Assembly: GCA_943737045.1 (NCBI GenBank)
Contig: CALSFV010000318.1
Coordinates: 303,501-367,500, forward strand
Length of the DNA: 64,000 nt
Source of the DNA: Parapristionchus giblindavisi
Taxonomy: Eukaryota > Nematoda > Chromadorea > Rhabditida > Diplogasteridae
Direction of reading: 5' to 3'
This document shows positions 1-12,881 of this stretch, one piece after another. The notes under the pieces were generated by a model that saw nothing but the letters and a program-made list of their open reading frames with translations, had not been told where the DNA came from and searched no databases. A program made the position numbers and the translations under genes. Within the stretch, counting starts at the first letter, position 1. Each line of letters starts with the position of its first letter.

Positions 1-1103
1 TTATCCACTTCATCTAATGTGTTCCTTATCCTTGTTGGAACTTCCTGAAGAGAGTCCCGTCTACGACTTTGTTGTGTACGTCCGGTTCATTGATTTATTG
101 ATTGATCGTGATTTTTTTCAGGAATGTGGCCGTTCAATATGCGCCTTGGAGTTATTATATAATTTTTGTGCTTGGCCCAATCGATATCACTGCTAATCTT
201 TTCAGCATATTTCTTCTTACAAGGTAATGTTTTTTATCACCATCTCTATAATAATGTTGATATTTCACATATCTTCTTCCACTCGAACACTTTGTACTTG
301 ATGAAAAAGTACGATAAATAAATAAATAAATTTTTGAGCACGACTTGAAAACCAAAAAATTAAATACCGTTCCTCTGAAAAATACATCATTGTAAAGATA
401 GATTTAGAAATTCTCTCCGTTCACCGGTCAATACCGTGTTCGTTATGATGTCGATCAATCAAACAATACTGATAACGTTCTTCATCGGTTCTACTATCAA
501 TGAAGCTTTAATGTTTGATAAATATAATGAGTGCAAGTTAGTCGGTCATGTATATGTACAATGAGATAAAGCCACGAGAACGTGTTATCATGATCAGATA
601 TTCAACCGCTTATATCATAAAACAATTGAAAACTCTCCGTTCTGGTGGCAATCTCTATGTCGAAATGTGATATATTCGCAAGGTAAATTCTTTAAATGTC
701 ACTGCTTTTTTTCAGTCCATTATTCCTTTCATATTCTTTTGTCATATTAACGCTAACAGAATCATTCTTTGCAATGGTCTGTGAGTCCTTTACTCCGTGG
801 CTGGCAGGTAATCGAAGTTCTCGAAGTTATGTACACTTTTCTTTCAGTACAATGTGTCTTTTTCCTTCAGTTGTGCTAACATCAGTTCGAATAGTGTCCA
901 TACGAAGTCAAGGAAGATGGGAACCAACTTATCGAAATATGGCTGGATATGTCTCTCTGCTCTTGTGTTGATTTTCATTGGAATGATTCCTTCCTCGTTT
1001 ATAATAACAATATATCAATATGAATGGAGAGACATTTGCGATACTGAGAGGTTGCAATTAATAATTGTTAAATTAGAAATTTGAATAACTTATACAATAC
1101 ATA

Positions 1104-1544
1104 TCGTACATGTGAAAATAATTGTGTGAATGGATCTGAACGGATCAGGCCGATCAAACGGGATTGTGAGCGAGCCGGCCATTTTCGTTATTTTTCTTTC
1201 TTTTCATTGTTTTTCTTTTCGTCGAATCTACTATATTGAAATTCATTAGGCCAAAATATTGCCATTTAACAAAAATCATCATTTTCGCGAGGAATAAATT
1301 GCTCCAATGAACCAAAATTGACCCATTTATTCAGCGTATAATCGGAACAATTTATTCATTTGTAAAGCAATGATTTTTGCTAAATGGCAATATTTTTCAA
1401 TACAGTAGATTCGAAGGAAAGAAAAACAATGAAAAGAAAGAAAAATAACGAAAATGGCCTTGTCGCTCACAATCCCGTTTGATCGGCCTGATCCGTTCAG
1501 ATCCATTCACACCGTTCATGATACAACTATTTTTACATGTACGA
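1104..1544. mobile_element. TA-inserting palindromic MITE, copy 1 (gene A intron 5)
   Basis: A 441-bp inverted-repeat element with ends TCGTACATGT and its complement, flanked by TA on both sides. The arms are nearly complementary over most of the length. Two relatives lie at 52554-53039 and 60008-60473. The TA duplication and terminal repeats suggest a Tc1/mariner-mobilised non-autonomous element. No coding capacity is visible. Confidence 0.8.
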
Positions 1545-1621
1545 TACATTTATCTTATCAGCACTAAGTGCAGAAGAGTAAGCCAGGGGCAGGGGGAATT
1601 TCCTAGCAAGTTCTTATTCCT

Positions 1622-3168
1622 CCGTCTCTGACTAGGGAATGGTTTCTTTGATTCTCAAAATTACGGGTAGCGACCAAGATAACGATAATCAGCAACTTAG
1701 GTCGACTTAGTAAGAATCAACATTCAAACGCTGCAGTTGATCGATTTTGAAAAACCCGTCGCATGTACGCCGCACGATCAAACAACGATCATTCAATGTT
1801 CCATGCAGGAAGGGTGTACAATCATTTTCATAGGCAGAAAGGTGAGATCTCGTCAAAGTGGAATTTTGCGAGAATCGAGGCAGATAAAAAGGTGGAATGT
1901 TCAATAGTGAAACTAAATTAAGGATACTTGTAGGAAATGTGCTTATTAAACACTTGGTTCAAAATCTGATCGAAATTGATATGAAATACTGTGTTATTGA
2001 CCCGTAATAATTCTCCATAGCTAACGAAGTTAGGTTCCGTCCACTTTGACGGCCAATGGTATTTTTATGGGCAAAGTCGTAATTGAACTCCTGTAATCTC
2101 TACACTTTGTAGATGTGTTAGGTAGATGTTTAGGCACATCATACCAAACTTTTAGATTTTTAGAAAAAACCGGCCGGGAAATACCGTAAGCCCAAAATAT
2201 GTTTTGGGATTTTTTTCGAATTTTCTATTTAAAAGCCGGAAACCTTCCGAAATTGGCATGATGCTGCCCCATGACTATGCGATTATACTTGTTGAATAGG
2301 AGGCCTGTAGCTCAACTACGGACCGAGTTATGGCATTTTTACGATATTTTAATGGGTCAGTCGAAATTAGCTAATTCCTCGGAGCGGTGTGCAACCAACG
2401 AGGTTAATGGCTTAAAATGTTCACTGATAGTTGTTGGTTCCTCACAAAAAAATTGGATTCGCAGAAAAAATCTACCTGAGAATAAACCTATTTTTTGGAT
2501 CACACCTCGGCATTTTAAGTATGATGAAATCATTTCATCACCGTAGGTAATAAACGATACCATCAAAATTTTCTCCAATATTTATACTATTTAATAAAAT
2601 TAAACCGAGGCCAATCGGCCTAGGACGTAGAATGTTATAACAATTCGAATTTTGCGTCCAGACTTTTGCACGGTACTGTATGTTAATATTTTCTATGAAT
2701 TCCATGAAGTTGTTACTATAATTCGATTTTGTACAGATTCCCAACAAGGAAGAGATAACAAAAGACAGCGAAAAAGTTGCAAAAACAAAAATAAATAGAA
2801 ATTTTCGACTTAATTTCCATTGAAATGTCAGTGTTCATTGTTACAATATTATGCCGACATAAAATGTTCTCGGGGGAATAGAACTCGTGGGCAAAAAGTA
2901 AAGATCATGATAACTTACCACTATACCACAACTCGGTTGATAACGAGATCTCACCTTTCTGCCTATGAAAATGATTGTACACCCTTCCCGCATGGAACAT
3001 TGAATGCTCGTTGTTTGATCGTGCGGCGTACATGCGACGGGTTTTTCAAAATTGATCAACTGCAGCGTTTCAATGTTGATTCTTAATAAGTCGACCATGC
3101 TGATTATCGTTATCTTGGTCGCTACCCGTAATTTTAAGCATCAAAGAAACCGTTCCCCAGTGAGAGAT
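1622..3168. mobile_element. Inverted-repeat element in gene A intron 5
   Basis: Arms of about 230 bp (about 1626-1860 and 2935-3165) are reverse complements of each other, with outer ends near GGGAATGG and its partner CCGTTCCCC. The 1.1 kb between them has no convincing gene. A Tc1-like terminal sequence (GACTTTTGCACGGTACTG followed by TA) sits at about 2664-2683, a remnant of a second element like the one at 47585-49172. The superfamily of the outer element is not recognised. Confidence 0.55.
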
Positions 3169-3798
3169 GTTATTCTCTATTCAAGAAAACGATCGAACTG
3201 AAACTTGTTGATCCAGTTTTATAAAGTCTCTAGAAAGACCTGGTGCTGTCTACTGGCAATGAACATGGCCGCGACACCAGGCATTATTGTGTCTAAACGT
3301 AGCAGCCGAAACACGACGAAGCATAATTATTAATATAATAAAGTCCACATCTAACAATTTTAAATCTCATGTGCATGCAAACTTATAATTGTACATTTGA
3401 TTTTTTTTAAATCCCTTCAGTAATGACACTTCAATAATTTATGCTATCGAATTCAATGAAACGACCAACAACAATAATTGTTTGGCAAGTTTTTCCCTTC
3501 TGAATTGCACAAAATTCTTACATTTCCTTTGCTTTAAGTTGACGAGGATATTCTACTACGTTTCTGCTATAATTCACTACTTCCTGCCTTGTTTTTTACT
3601 TATAGTTTTAACAACAATATTACAGAAAGAATTGCGAAAGGTAGACGATTTATAGCTTATTCAACTATTATATTAGGCGACGATATAAATAACGCTCGTT
3701 TTTTCGTCTCGATTTCAGAAGCCTTGTTATTGCACTGTCGCTATTACCAGCCTCCATCCTGTTTACAGTAGAGAGGTGGCCCCTCGAGTATCCTGCGG

Positions 3799-5312
3799 AT
3801 GTTTTCGATTCAGCTCCCGTATGTCCTCCCATCGAGAATGCAGCACGATTTCCTCCCCGACAGAATTCACATTCACAGAGTGATTATGTTCCTCTTCCTC
3901 TCTGGCTTGAAACGCCTTGACATCCAACATCGCCTAGCAGTAGTTTATCCCTCACATGTCCTTTACGTAACAGCAGTGAGAAAGTGGGTTATCAAATTCG
4001 AGAAACAGGACTTTTCCCCTCGAAGATGTAGACCAACCCGGTCGCCCTATGGAGGAGGGTTTCGATCGATTGCTCTAAAAGGAAGAGTCTAATCCGTATC
4101 CCGATACCAGTGATATTGCAATGGCACTTAGGGTCAACCAGAGCACTGTGATACCTGGCCTTCACACTCTCGGAAAGAAGTGAAAACTAGGAAGATAGGC
4201 TCTAGCCGACTACAACAAGGATCGCCGATTGGACATGGCAAATAATCTTCTCACTCTACGTCGCCGGCTTGTTTGACTGGTCAACGTTATAAAAAAAAGG
4301 GTGCTCAACGATTACGAAGAGCCAAGGAGACTGTGGTTCGATGAGCACGAATAGCCAGCAGGTGCCAAACCCGATTTTCACCGCCAAAAAGTGATGTTGT
4401 GCATCTGGTATTCGGTACGGGGAGTAAAGTGCTGGGAACTCCTCCCCGAGTGTACGACTGTTACGACACATGTCTACACTCTCAAGCTGCGGAAGCTAAT
4501 GCAGTGTTCAGAACTTGGAAAATGCACGAAAATGTGTAAAATGCTATTCAGAAGTTCAGCCGGAAAATACTCTGAAAATACTCATTTTCGACGATTTTAA
4601 GCTAATTTTAATGGGTATTTAGTTTAATAACAACGTTTATGGGTCGCAAATAGTGTTGTAGACACATTTTATTGATGATTAGTGGTGATTTCAAATATCG
4701 ACGCTCTAGGATGATTTTTCGCTGCATTTTCGTTGTTTTTCGGCATAAAGTGCTCAAAAAGGATCATACCACATTTATTTCAGTAGCATACGTCATTAAT
4801 GATCTAATTTAGATGTTTTCCATGAAACAATGCGTTTCAGCGCTTTTAAAGTGCACAAAACCATCTTTTTCGAGCAAAAATCGAGCGTTTTCAGGCATTT
4901 TCCACCTGGACTTCTGAACAGCATTTTCCGCATTTTCTTGCATTTTCCAAGTTCTGAACACCGCATAAGACTCCACGTCGAGCAATCACGCAGGAAGGAC
5001 ATTCGGATCTAATTCCAACATGACGATGCTCAACCCCATAGCAAAAGAACGACCAAGACTGAGCTAACGGGTTATGCTGGAATATCGTCCCCCACCCTCA
5101 GTACTCACCCTACCTTGCCGACTATGGTTATCACCATTTCTCGGCGCTCTATCACTTCCACAAAGAGCAGAGCTTCAAAGACCGAGCCACTACCCAGGCC
5201 GTACTCGCCAACTATTTCAAGAATCATCCCCAGTCCTTCTATCACGAATGGATCCGTAAACAGCTAGGTAGGTGGCAGAAGGTCATCCATGCGAATCGAG
5301 AATATTTCAGGA
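3799..5312 (+). pseudogene. mariner transposase, degenerate and interrupted
   Basis: A helix-turn-helix region is readable at 3799-4070 (SGLKRLDIQH, TVRKW-like VRKWVIKFE). A middle block at 4391-4500 contains VMLCIWYSVRGV and ELLPE. After the internal MITE, HDDAQPH at about 5015-5040 is the second catalytic aspartate region. A C-terminal block up to NREYF matches mariner C-termini (FYHEWIRKQLGRWQKVI). Several frameshifts and stops and the MITE at 4504-4962 make it non-functional. Assignment rests on motif order and spacing typical of mariner transposases. Confidence 0.8.
4504..4962. mobile_element. MITE nested in mariner transposase
   Basis: A 459-bp element with inverted ends GTGTTCAGAACTTGG and its complement. 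The outer roughly 90 bp of each side are complementary. A possible 3-bp target duplication GCA flanks it. It splits the mariner reading frame between the ELLPE block and the HDDAQPH block, so it arrived after the mariner. It has no coding capacity. Confidence 0.75.
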
Positions 5313-6728
5313 ATCCCTCATGCTATGTTAAAATTTTGTGATAAATTATTGAAAACTGAAAAACGAGCGTTATTTATGTCGTCACCTAATATAATTACGT
5401 TTTTTAAGGTGAAAATAAATCGATTGAAGATAAAGGAGAAAAATTTCTCATCTTCTTCGAATGTGGAAGAAAAGACTGAAAGAATAGAAAGAACATCCAA
5501 AATGCTCTTGTGGATCGTTTTTGTTACTCTAGCAGCTCAGACTCCTCAAGGTCTTCTGATTTTTCGTCGTCCAGCAATATTAAAATATTTTCCAGTTATT
5601 ATATCCATTGGTTCAGCATTGTCTGGCACATTTCGAGTGAGCATAGCCGGTCCTCTAGGTATGTTTTAATTGTCCTGCTCACTTATGTACTGCTGGGTCT
5701 GCGATAGATATTATACTTTTTTTTTAATTTACATTTAAAGTGCATGAATGCTTATTCTTGTACATCTATTAATACTATTTATTTAATTAGGCAATATATG
5801 CAGTTAAAAGCATTCGAATTTATAGAATTTAATTATAGTAAGTATGATCAATCTATTGACAATCGCTAGTTCAACATGCAATCTAATGATTTATATAACG
5901 ATGTCGAAGAAGTTTAGAGAGGTTAGAATTAATGTTTAAAAAAAATTATACTTTCGTTACAGGAAGCAAAGCTACATTGTGCTTGGGTCAGAAATAAAAT
6001 CTTCTGTAAACAATGTGACGATAGAAAAATAACGAAGATTGTAATTATTGAAATGAACTAAATAAAAAAATATTTCATTCCTACATTATTTGCTCATTTA
6101 TATCTTTTTTTTTGTTCTGTAATATTCATAAAATGTGCGATTAATCAAGTATTTGTTCTACTATTTATTGAAGTAAGTAATGCATTTTCCTTTGTTTAGA
6201 GTCTAATCTTTGTCTCTATCATGAAATCTTTGCAAAAGGTTCCATTATAGGAAACATATTTCTCAGGAGTGAACAAAATTTGTCTCGTATTTCCTTACAC
6301 TACACAAACATTTAATCAATACGAATGAGTATAGTCAGTCATAAAGATTATTCGTTCGTAAATGACACTTATGCCTTTTTCTCTGAATCTATTACCAAAG
6401 CGTTGCAAGAGTGTCCACTATCTATTGAAACGACCGTAATTTTAATGAATTTCGCAAAGATTTTTTGAATCTCTTGAAAACTAATTGTAAACAAATTTTG
6501 AATAGTGCTCTCATAGCTACGTCTACCGCACAGAACATCTAAGTTCCGTGTTTGATAGAGAGAAACTTTTAGTGATCTTTGGTACGATATCTCGTAATCA
6601 TATAAGTTGCGATTAATGTCCTCAGGGCATTTCCCTGCTCTCATTTTGTTTTCTTGACAAGAATTCCCCTACTCAATTCTTCGCAACCAATGAAACTAGT
6701 AGCTATTTCTGACGATTTCAGTATATGA

Positions 6729-9049
6729 ATGTGTACGACGTCTTTGTTCGACATTCCTGCAGAAAGTGTCGTCTACGATTTCCTAGAGTTAGTTCGATCA
6801 TTCTACTTAATTATTGATTAAGATTTCTTCTCAGGAATCTCGCAGAGAGTTATGAAAGTTTTAGTTATATCGTAATTCTTATTATAGCTCCGATCAATTT
6901 CACAGCTAATATTATCAGTGTATTTCTGCTTACCAGGTTGTTTAAAAAACATTTTTTATAAAATACAAAAATAGTGATATAATACCGGTTCATTGTAAGA
7001 ACCAAACCCCCTAGAAAGCCTTTGGAAAAATGCACCGAACGCATCATGCAAAACTGAGCTGAGTAAAGTGTTGTAAGAAAAATTCATGTCAATTATTTTG
7101 AAAAAAATGAGTAGGCAAAAGCTTGAAGGGATCGTATTGTTTATTTATTTATTTATTTGATACACCCATGACAGGTGCGACAGGCAATACATGAGCGATA
7201 GGTGAAATAATAATAATGATAGAAAGTAATTGGGAAAAGTGACATGGGTTTATCGATAGCTATCAGATCGCCAGTTTTCCAGCGTGTATTGAGTACTTCT
7301 TATCACATTACTATTATAATGTAATGCGAAGAGAATTACAGTAATGAAAAGAGTTTGAATGTCTACCTCAATTTTGGACGAAGATACGTCATTTCGAAAT
7401 TTCGAAAATAGTGTTACTATTCAAAAATCTTGATTTTTTTTTCAAATTTTGTTCAAATCCTCTCTCAGAACCAGGAGTAATATAGCCTAAAGACCAAGGA
7501 TTTATTTTTAAAATTCCATGTTCCCATGCGTTCGGCGCGAAGGGGGTTATGCTTGTTCACGGAGTCGGACATAAATATTATATAAATTAAGAAAATCTCT
7601 CCGTTCACCGGTCAACGCTGTGTTCGTGATGATGGCTATCAATCAATCGATATTTCTTTTCTTTTACCTCACTACAACCCTTTACTACGCACCATGGCAT
7701 AAATGCAAGTTAGTATGATTATAGGAGAGAATCAACAAAAATGAGTAGTTATGACTGTTTTAGTAAGGAATTTTTCACGCTTTCCTTTGCCATATATCAA
7801 TTCATAGAAACATTCTGTGCAGTCATCTTTGATACCTTCACGCCGTGGTTAGCCGGTAATTTTGTTGATCGGAACTATGATGTTTGTGTTGTGGCGAGTA
7901 CTATGATCTTCAGTTGTACTAACGTCGGTTAGAATAGCTTCGATTCGTAGCCAAGGAAGATGGGAACCTAGTTATCGAAGTATGGCTGGATATTCTATTA
8001 TTGTCCTAGTATTAATTATGATTGGACTTATTCCAATGTCACTGATACGAGCCATACGTCAAAAAGAATGGAGAAAGCTTTGTAATGTTCAAAGGTACAA
8101 TTCCTCATTTTCATGGTCTTGGAGTTATTTGTTACAGTGAAGATTCATCTCTAGTATATGTTATCGATTTAACTGACGCAACTTTTCTCAATGACTGTTT
8201 GGTAGGACCAGACATATTAATCGTTCTCATACTACATTATTTTCAAGTTGTTGAGTATGATGTATTACGTCTCTGCGGTGATTCACAATGCTATGCCTTG
8301 CATACTCCTTATCATTTTCACAACAATATTGTTCAAAGAATTGGGAGCGGTATGTTTTTGGACCTACATAGATTTCCCCCGCTTTAAGGGATATTACGCC
8401 ACACACCCTATGATTTTTCAGATATCGAAAAAGCGCAGAGAAATGATGGAAAAGAAATCATCTGAAGTTTACTCTGAAGGTATTGAAAGAGCGACAAAAT
8501 TATTGTTGTGGATAGTTTTAGTGACACTCATTGCGCAATTTCCGCAAGGTTTGCACATGCTCGTAGGTTGGAGAACATGTTGTTTGACCATACGATTTCA
8601 GCTGTTCTCTGTATATTCTCAGCTATGTCTAATACATTCCATAAGAAAATTTTCAATCCGCTCAGTTTGTTCTTTTTTACAAAAGATTTTGCATTTATGA
8701 ATTTATTAAACATTATTGATCTATTTTTATAACATTACTTAATTTTAACATGTGCATGTACCTTTATTATCATTAATTCAATAATCTAAATTGCCTTATA
8801 GTACGTCTCCTTTCACTCCTCACCACCGCTACTTCGGCGTGTAATCTAATGATATACATGACGATGTCAAGGAAGTTTAGAAAGGTTTTCATTAAACTTA
8901 AAGCTATAATAAAGATTAAACACAAAAAAGCACAGGAAGCAAAGCTGCAATGGATCTACCTCAGAAATAGAATTTTCTGTAAGCAAAGTCAAAATATTGC
9001 AGTTACTACGGCCACTTTTATGAATTCAAATATTTCGAATATTGATTAA
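6729..9049 (+). CDS. srw-type chemoreceptor B (intact model)
   Basis: Seven-transmembrane receptor of srw type, 367 codons plus stop. Exons: 6729-6787, 6835-6936, 7592-7708, 7764-7855, 7914-8094, 8138-8201, 8248-8349, 8422-8548, 8602-8664, 8802-8884, 8936-9049, together 1104 nt with all phases compatible. Motifs in order: IAPINFTANIISVFLLTR ending TM1, RKSLRSPVNAVFVMMAINQ (TM1-TM2 turn), FDTFTPWLA before TM3, a cysteine at the exon 3 end and another at the exon 6 end (possible extracellular disulfide), AVIHNAMPC in TM5, ERATKLLLWIVLVTLIAQFPQ in TM6, TTATSACNLMIYMTM in TM7. The start is the ATG at 6729; another out-of-frame ATG is 4 nt upstream. Odd point: intron 3 is long (655 bp). Ligand unknown. 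Confidence 0.85.
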
Positions 9050-10295
9050 ATAAACATTTTCCTGTTTAAAATTATCGTTGTCACATTATGAACCTTTGAA
9101 TGAACATAATAATGTATATCGTCTATTCTAAAAATCAAGCACGACATTTCAGCACCAATGAAGCCTATATCCACATCCAAAGGCACACCTCAAGCCAAAT
9201 GGTTATACTCTTTCTCATACAAATAAAGCGACAGAGTGTGCCCAGAGCGAATATGTTCTCGGTGTCACATTAAAGATGGAGACCCGCGAATTGTTATGCA
9301 GACCAATTTTCAAAAAGCGTAACTTTACCAGAAACATTTCCATTATTGATCCTACCGATCATTACTTAAAATAAAGTTTAAAAAAGAAATAATCTACGAT
9401 GTGTGTAGAATTGATTTAGCCATCTTTCTCTCGTCACCATTTGTTCACGAAAATATTCGCTGATTGCTGTTGCCGACGTGATTTCTCCACTTTAATGAAG
9501 TTCTACTAAATAATTGTCATTATACTAGTAAATAAAGAAAAAAATGAATCAACTTTACAGAGTACAATAAATAGAATACATTACAGTCGTCTTCGTTAAT
9601 TAACCATTTTCACTTGGTTTGTATTTAACAAAAAGTTAATATGATGTGTCGTTTAGCTTTCTAAATAGAGAAAATGCAATGATACCTTCAGTCTCTATAT
9701 TATCAGACTTTCTCTTCAGAAAATGGATAATAATTCAAACTGTACGAAATTGTGAATCAACGATCGTAATAGTCTAGATTCTGAATGGCAGAGTATAACT
9801 GAAAACAAAATATATTTATTTAAGATTGTTTAATGAAACGTAAACTTCGTAGAAATATCTCAGATGAAAGAGTTTAATCGACTTCCCTGTTATTTTAATA
9901 TTATGATGTTTTCTTGATTTTAGACATAAAACTACTGTGCAAAGGGATGCGAACGAAGAATATAGTCCAAATACCGAGCCGGACAAAATTCTATGATAAT
10001 TTGGTTTTTCAACTATACAGTAGCAGCCAAAAGTATTCGCCTAATACTTTGAAAAATCATAACTTTTGACTCAGATGAGCAATCGGGCTCATGTTTTGGC
10101 AGGATACTATAGTACTTGTGGGCATCATATCCTACTTCCGTTGTTAGGATTCGTCGTCGTAATATTGTGTAGCGATCCTGGAACCCCTCTATACTTACGA
10201 AGCGATAATTATTTCCTCAGCGAGATTTTTCAGTGACTTGTTGTTAACAGTGTATGAGCAAAATTTACTGAGGAGTAGAATCCGCTATACCATCC
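9050..10295. other. Intergenic with degenerate receptor and membrane-gene scraps
   Basis: No intact gene seen. About 9575-9680 on the - strand resembles the last srw exon (ACGAAGACGACTGTAATG-like tail) but is degenerate. About 9923-9964 on the + strand resembles the last exon of the membrane-protein gene (25371-25410). The same two pieces occur around 25371-25870, so this is a decayed duplication. At about 10019 lies a Tc1-like end (CAGTAGCAGCCAAAAG after TA) with no partner end found. Confidence 0.5.
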
Positions 10296-11781
10296 ATTCG
10301 AGATAATTCATTCCTATGAAGAAATCGAAATTTCCGACAACCCTGAATATGTGCAAAAATGTCATAACTTTGTGTTCAGCGTTGCTGTAGGCTCCAAACT
10401 TGGCAGAGATAATAGCACTTAGGTGATACAAAACCTGACCGAGTATGAGCCTGATCGGTTGTATTTTGAGAAATTTCGAAAATTAATTTTTCACATTTTT
10501 TGAGATACAGGAAGTACCTGCTCATATCAATTTCCATTCTGTTTAACAACCAGATGTCTTCAATATATAGTAGACGACAGATTACTATTGTTTCGAAAAA
10601 TTTCGAGTTCTTCAAAAGAAGTTATAAGTGGAGAAAGGAGGTCGAAATTTGTTAGGGTACGAATTTTGGGGGGGGGTGGACAATTCGGCAACGCCCATTT
10701 CGGCAACGAGTTATAAATAGGTTTGGAGAAGGTGTAGGGAAACAAAAATTGTATCATTGTTATCAGTGTGGGTGTACGGTATTGGGCTACCGTAACCGTC
10801 GGGAATCGCCAACTGATTTTTTTCATTCTACCCATGACCCGGGGTTCATGGTTGAAAATGACCGAAGTCGAAAAATTCATGATGGCCGGAGATCAAATAC
10901 TAGTTACCGTACCTTTCAATATTGTAGCGAAAATGACGGAAAACCCCGATTCGATTACGGTAGTTCGAGTTACGGTATCCAGAAAGATAAACGTTGGCCC
11001 ATTGTTGATATAATGGTAACTAGTATTTGATCTCCGGCCATCATGAATTTTTCGACTTCGGTCATTTTCAACCATGAACCCCGGGTCATGGGTAGAATGA
11101 AAAAAATCAGTTGGCGATTCCCGACGGTTACGGTAGCCCAATACCGTACACCCACACTGATAACAATGATACAATTTTTGTTTCCCTACACCATCTCCAA
11201 ACCGATTTATAACTCGTTGCCGAAATGGGCGTTGCCGAATTGTCCACCCCCCGAATTTTTCAGCGCATTCAAAAATTTAAATGATTTTTGTGGGACTGAA
11301 AGATCATCAATAGCGATTATATTATAGTTATCATGTTGTATCATCATGATGATTGTCATGGCAAAGTCTCAGCCTTATTGGACAAATTCTGAGAATTTCG
11401 AAAAAATCGCGAAAAAATTCTAACAATTTTCGACCTCTTTTCTCTAAATATATCTTCTCTGGAAAAACTCGAAATTTCGTGAAACAATAGTAAACTGTCG
11501 TCTACTATATATAGAAGACATCTGGCTTTTAAACAGAATGTAAATTGATATGAGAAGTTACTTCCTGTATCTCAAAAAATGTGAAAAATTAATTTTCGAA
11601 ATTTCTCAAAATACAACCGATCAGGCTCATACTCGGTCAGGTATATATCACCTATGTGCTATTATCTCTGCCAAGTTTGGAGCCTACAGCAACGCTGAAC
11701 ACAAAGTTATGACATTTTTGCACATATTCAGGGTTGTCGGAAATTTCGATTTCCTCATAGGAATGAATTAGCTCGAACCGC
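10296..11781. mobile_element. 1.5 kb nested palindrome between genes B and C
   Basis: The two halves are reverse complements: 10296-10660 pairs with about 11405-11781 and 10676-10985 with about 11000-11252. The inner pair starts at GTGGACAATTCGGCAACG and has its own ends, suggesting one palindromic element inside another. The right side carries about 150 bp not present on the left (11253-11400). Open frames of about 90 codons here appear as mirror copies on both strands and are by-products of the palindrome. Confidence 0.7.
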
Positions 11782-12881
11782 TGCATCTACGCGCATCAAT
11801 TCTCAAAATCTTACTCGTGAGCGTCCGTGATATCAGATAGTTTTTGTGACTGCCCTGGAACAAAAATTCTATTGCAGTCAGGGACGCGCGTTTTTTTGTT
11901 TTTCGATACTTTCTCGAAAAAAAATTCTTTTTTTCGCATTTTTCTTTTGTCGATTTTTTTCCGCACATCCCTGATTGCAGCTAATCAAGTAATTAAAAGT
12001 ATCTCAAAATCCGAGAATGGGTGTACTGTAATTATTCTAATTATAATAATCTCTTTTCTCATATTGAGCTTGTTTTCTTTGTATGAGAGAGTCCACGATA
12101 ACAGTTCCTTGTTCTTAGTTTGCTCAGAAACTTGTTCAGAAAACGTGTTGATTTTTAAAGTTTAAAAACTCTTGCTTATAAAAATCAAGACAGCGCGGCG
12201 AAGGTCAGACGGGTTAGGTGAGAGTTAGTGGAATCGAGAGGAACTCGAAATATTTGGTTCCGAATGTTCCTTTTTTCTCCTGGTATTTACAACAGATTTG
12301 TCATTTTTATGCAAGTACATTTTATACAAGCAATAACTGTAGTATTGACAATGAGTATATGTATGAGATAAAGTATCGAAAAAAGTGCAGCTTTCGCTGT
12401 TTTTTTGAACTGGTAACGAGAAAATATGTTCTTTTGTTCTATCATCGAAGCTTACGAAAAGATTCCACGATCTATTATTCTTAAAGATATTTCTCAGGAG
12501 ATACAAAGTTTCACATCACATGCCCTCATTATATCACACATCACACTTATTAGATCGAGGAGTTTCATGGTGTAAGAAGTTCTAAATCATTAGTCCTTCG
12601 CAAATTTCGTGTATTGTCTGTCGCTCTTCTTCTATATTCAAAGCGTAGATTTACTTTTTTTCTTTCTAACTTTCATTAGCGTTCCATAGAAAACATATGA
12701 ATATTGAGCAGGTTTGATAAACAACTCTTACTTGTCCTTACCTCGTTGTTTGTGTAAATTGGAAACAGTTGACCTCGTATTAACGTCCTTCACTTCCTTG
12801 TGCTTCTATGCCCAACGATGCTTCACATATAAAGTGCAATTTAACTTAATAAAATAAATAAGAAACATCTACAGTATTTGA
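11782..12881. other. Intergenic, no gene seen
   Basis: AT-rich spacer upstream of gene C with no convincing coding exon, RNA gene or mobile element end. Short frames (for example around 12218-12506) overlap on both strands and lack family similarity. Confidence 0.5.

Larger units (their letters stand above)
3673..5389 (+). mobile_element. mariner element in gene A intron 7, interrupted by a MITE
   Basis: Inverted termini of about 35 bp beginning TTAGGCGACG / TTAGGTGACG and continuing through ATAAATAACGCTCG, flanked by TA. The total is 1717 bp; without the 459-bp internal MITE it is about 1.26 kb, the usual mariner size. It interrupts the intron between receptor exons 7 (ends 3640) and 8 (starts 5409). 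Confidence 0.85.
17..6061 (+). pseudogene. srw-type chemoreceptor A, full-length, one frameshift
   Basis: Nematode seven-transmembrane chemoreceptor of srw type, about 371 codons. Exons by paralogy: 17-75, 122-223, 408-536, 716-807, 871-1050, 3421-3484, 3539-3640, 5409-5550, 5596-5658, 5839-5921, 5963-6061. Family marks seen: a TM1 end followed by R-NSLRSPVN (the srw TRKSMR-like turn), a TM3 block with SFTPWLA, an IHYFLPC TM5 block and a TSKMLLWIVFVTL TM6 block. Exon 5 is 180 nt where intact paralogues have 181, and its frame breaks just after the MAGY motif, so the copy is probably a pseudogene unless this is a sequencing error. Intron 6 starts with GC (GC-AG intron). Intron 5 holds a MITE and a 1.5 kb inverted-repeat element; intron 7 holds a mariner. 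Being a receptor of chemosensory neurons is inferred from the family only. Confidence 0.72.

Noticed and set aside
3589..3771. Open frame starting MFFTYSFNNN
   Set aside because: It is the shifted frame of receptor A exon 7 running on into the mariner end.
10749..11327. Four overlapping open frames of about 80-106 codons on both strands
   Set aside because: They are mirror images produced by the palindrome; the same peptide appears on both strands and no splice or family support exists.
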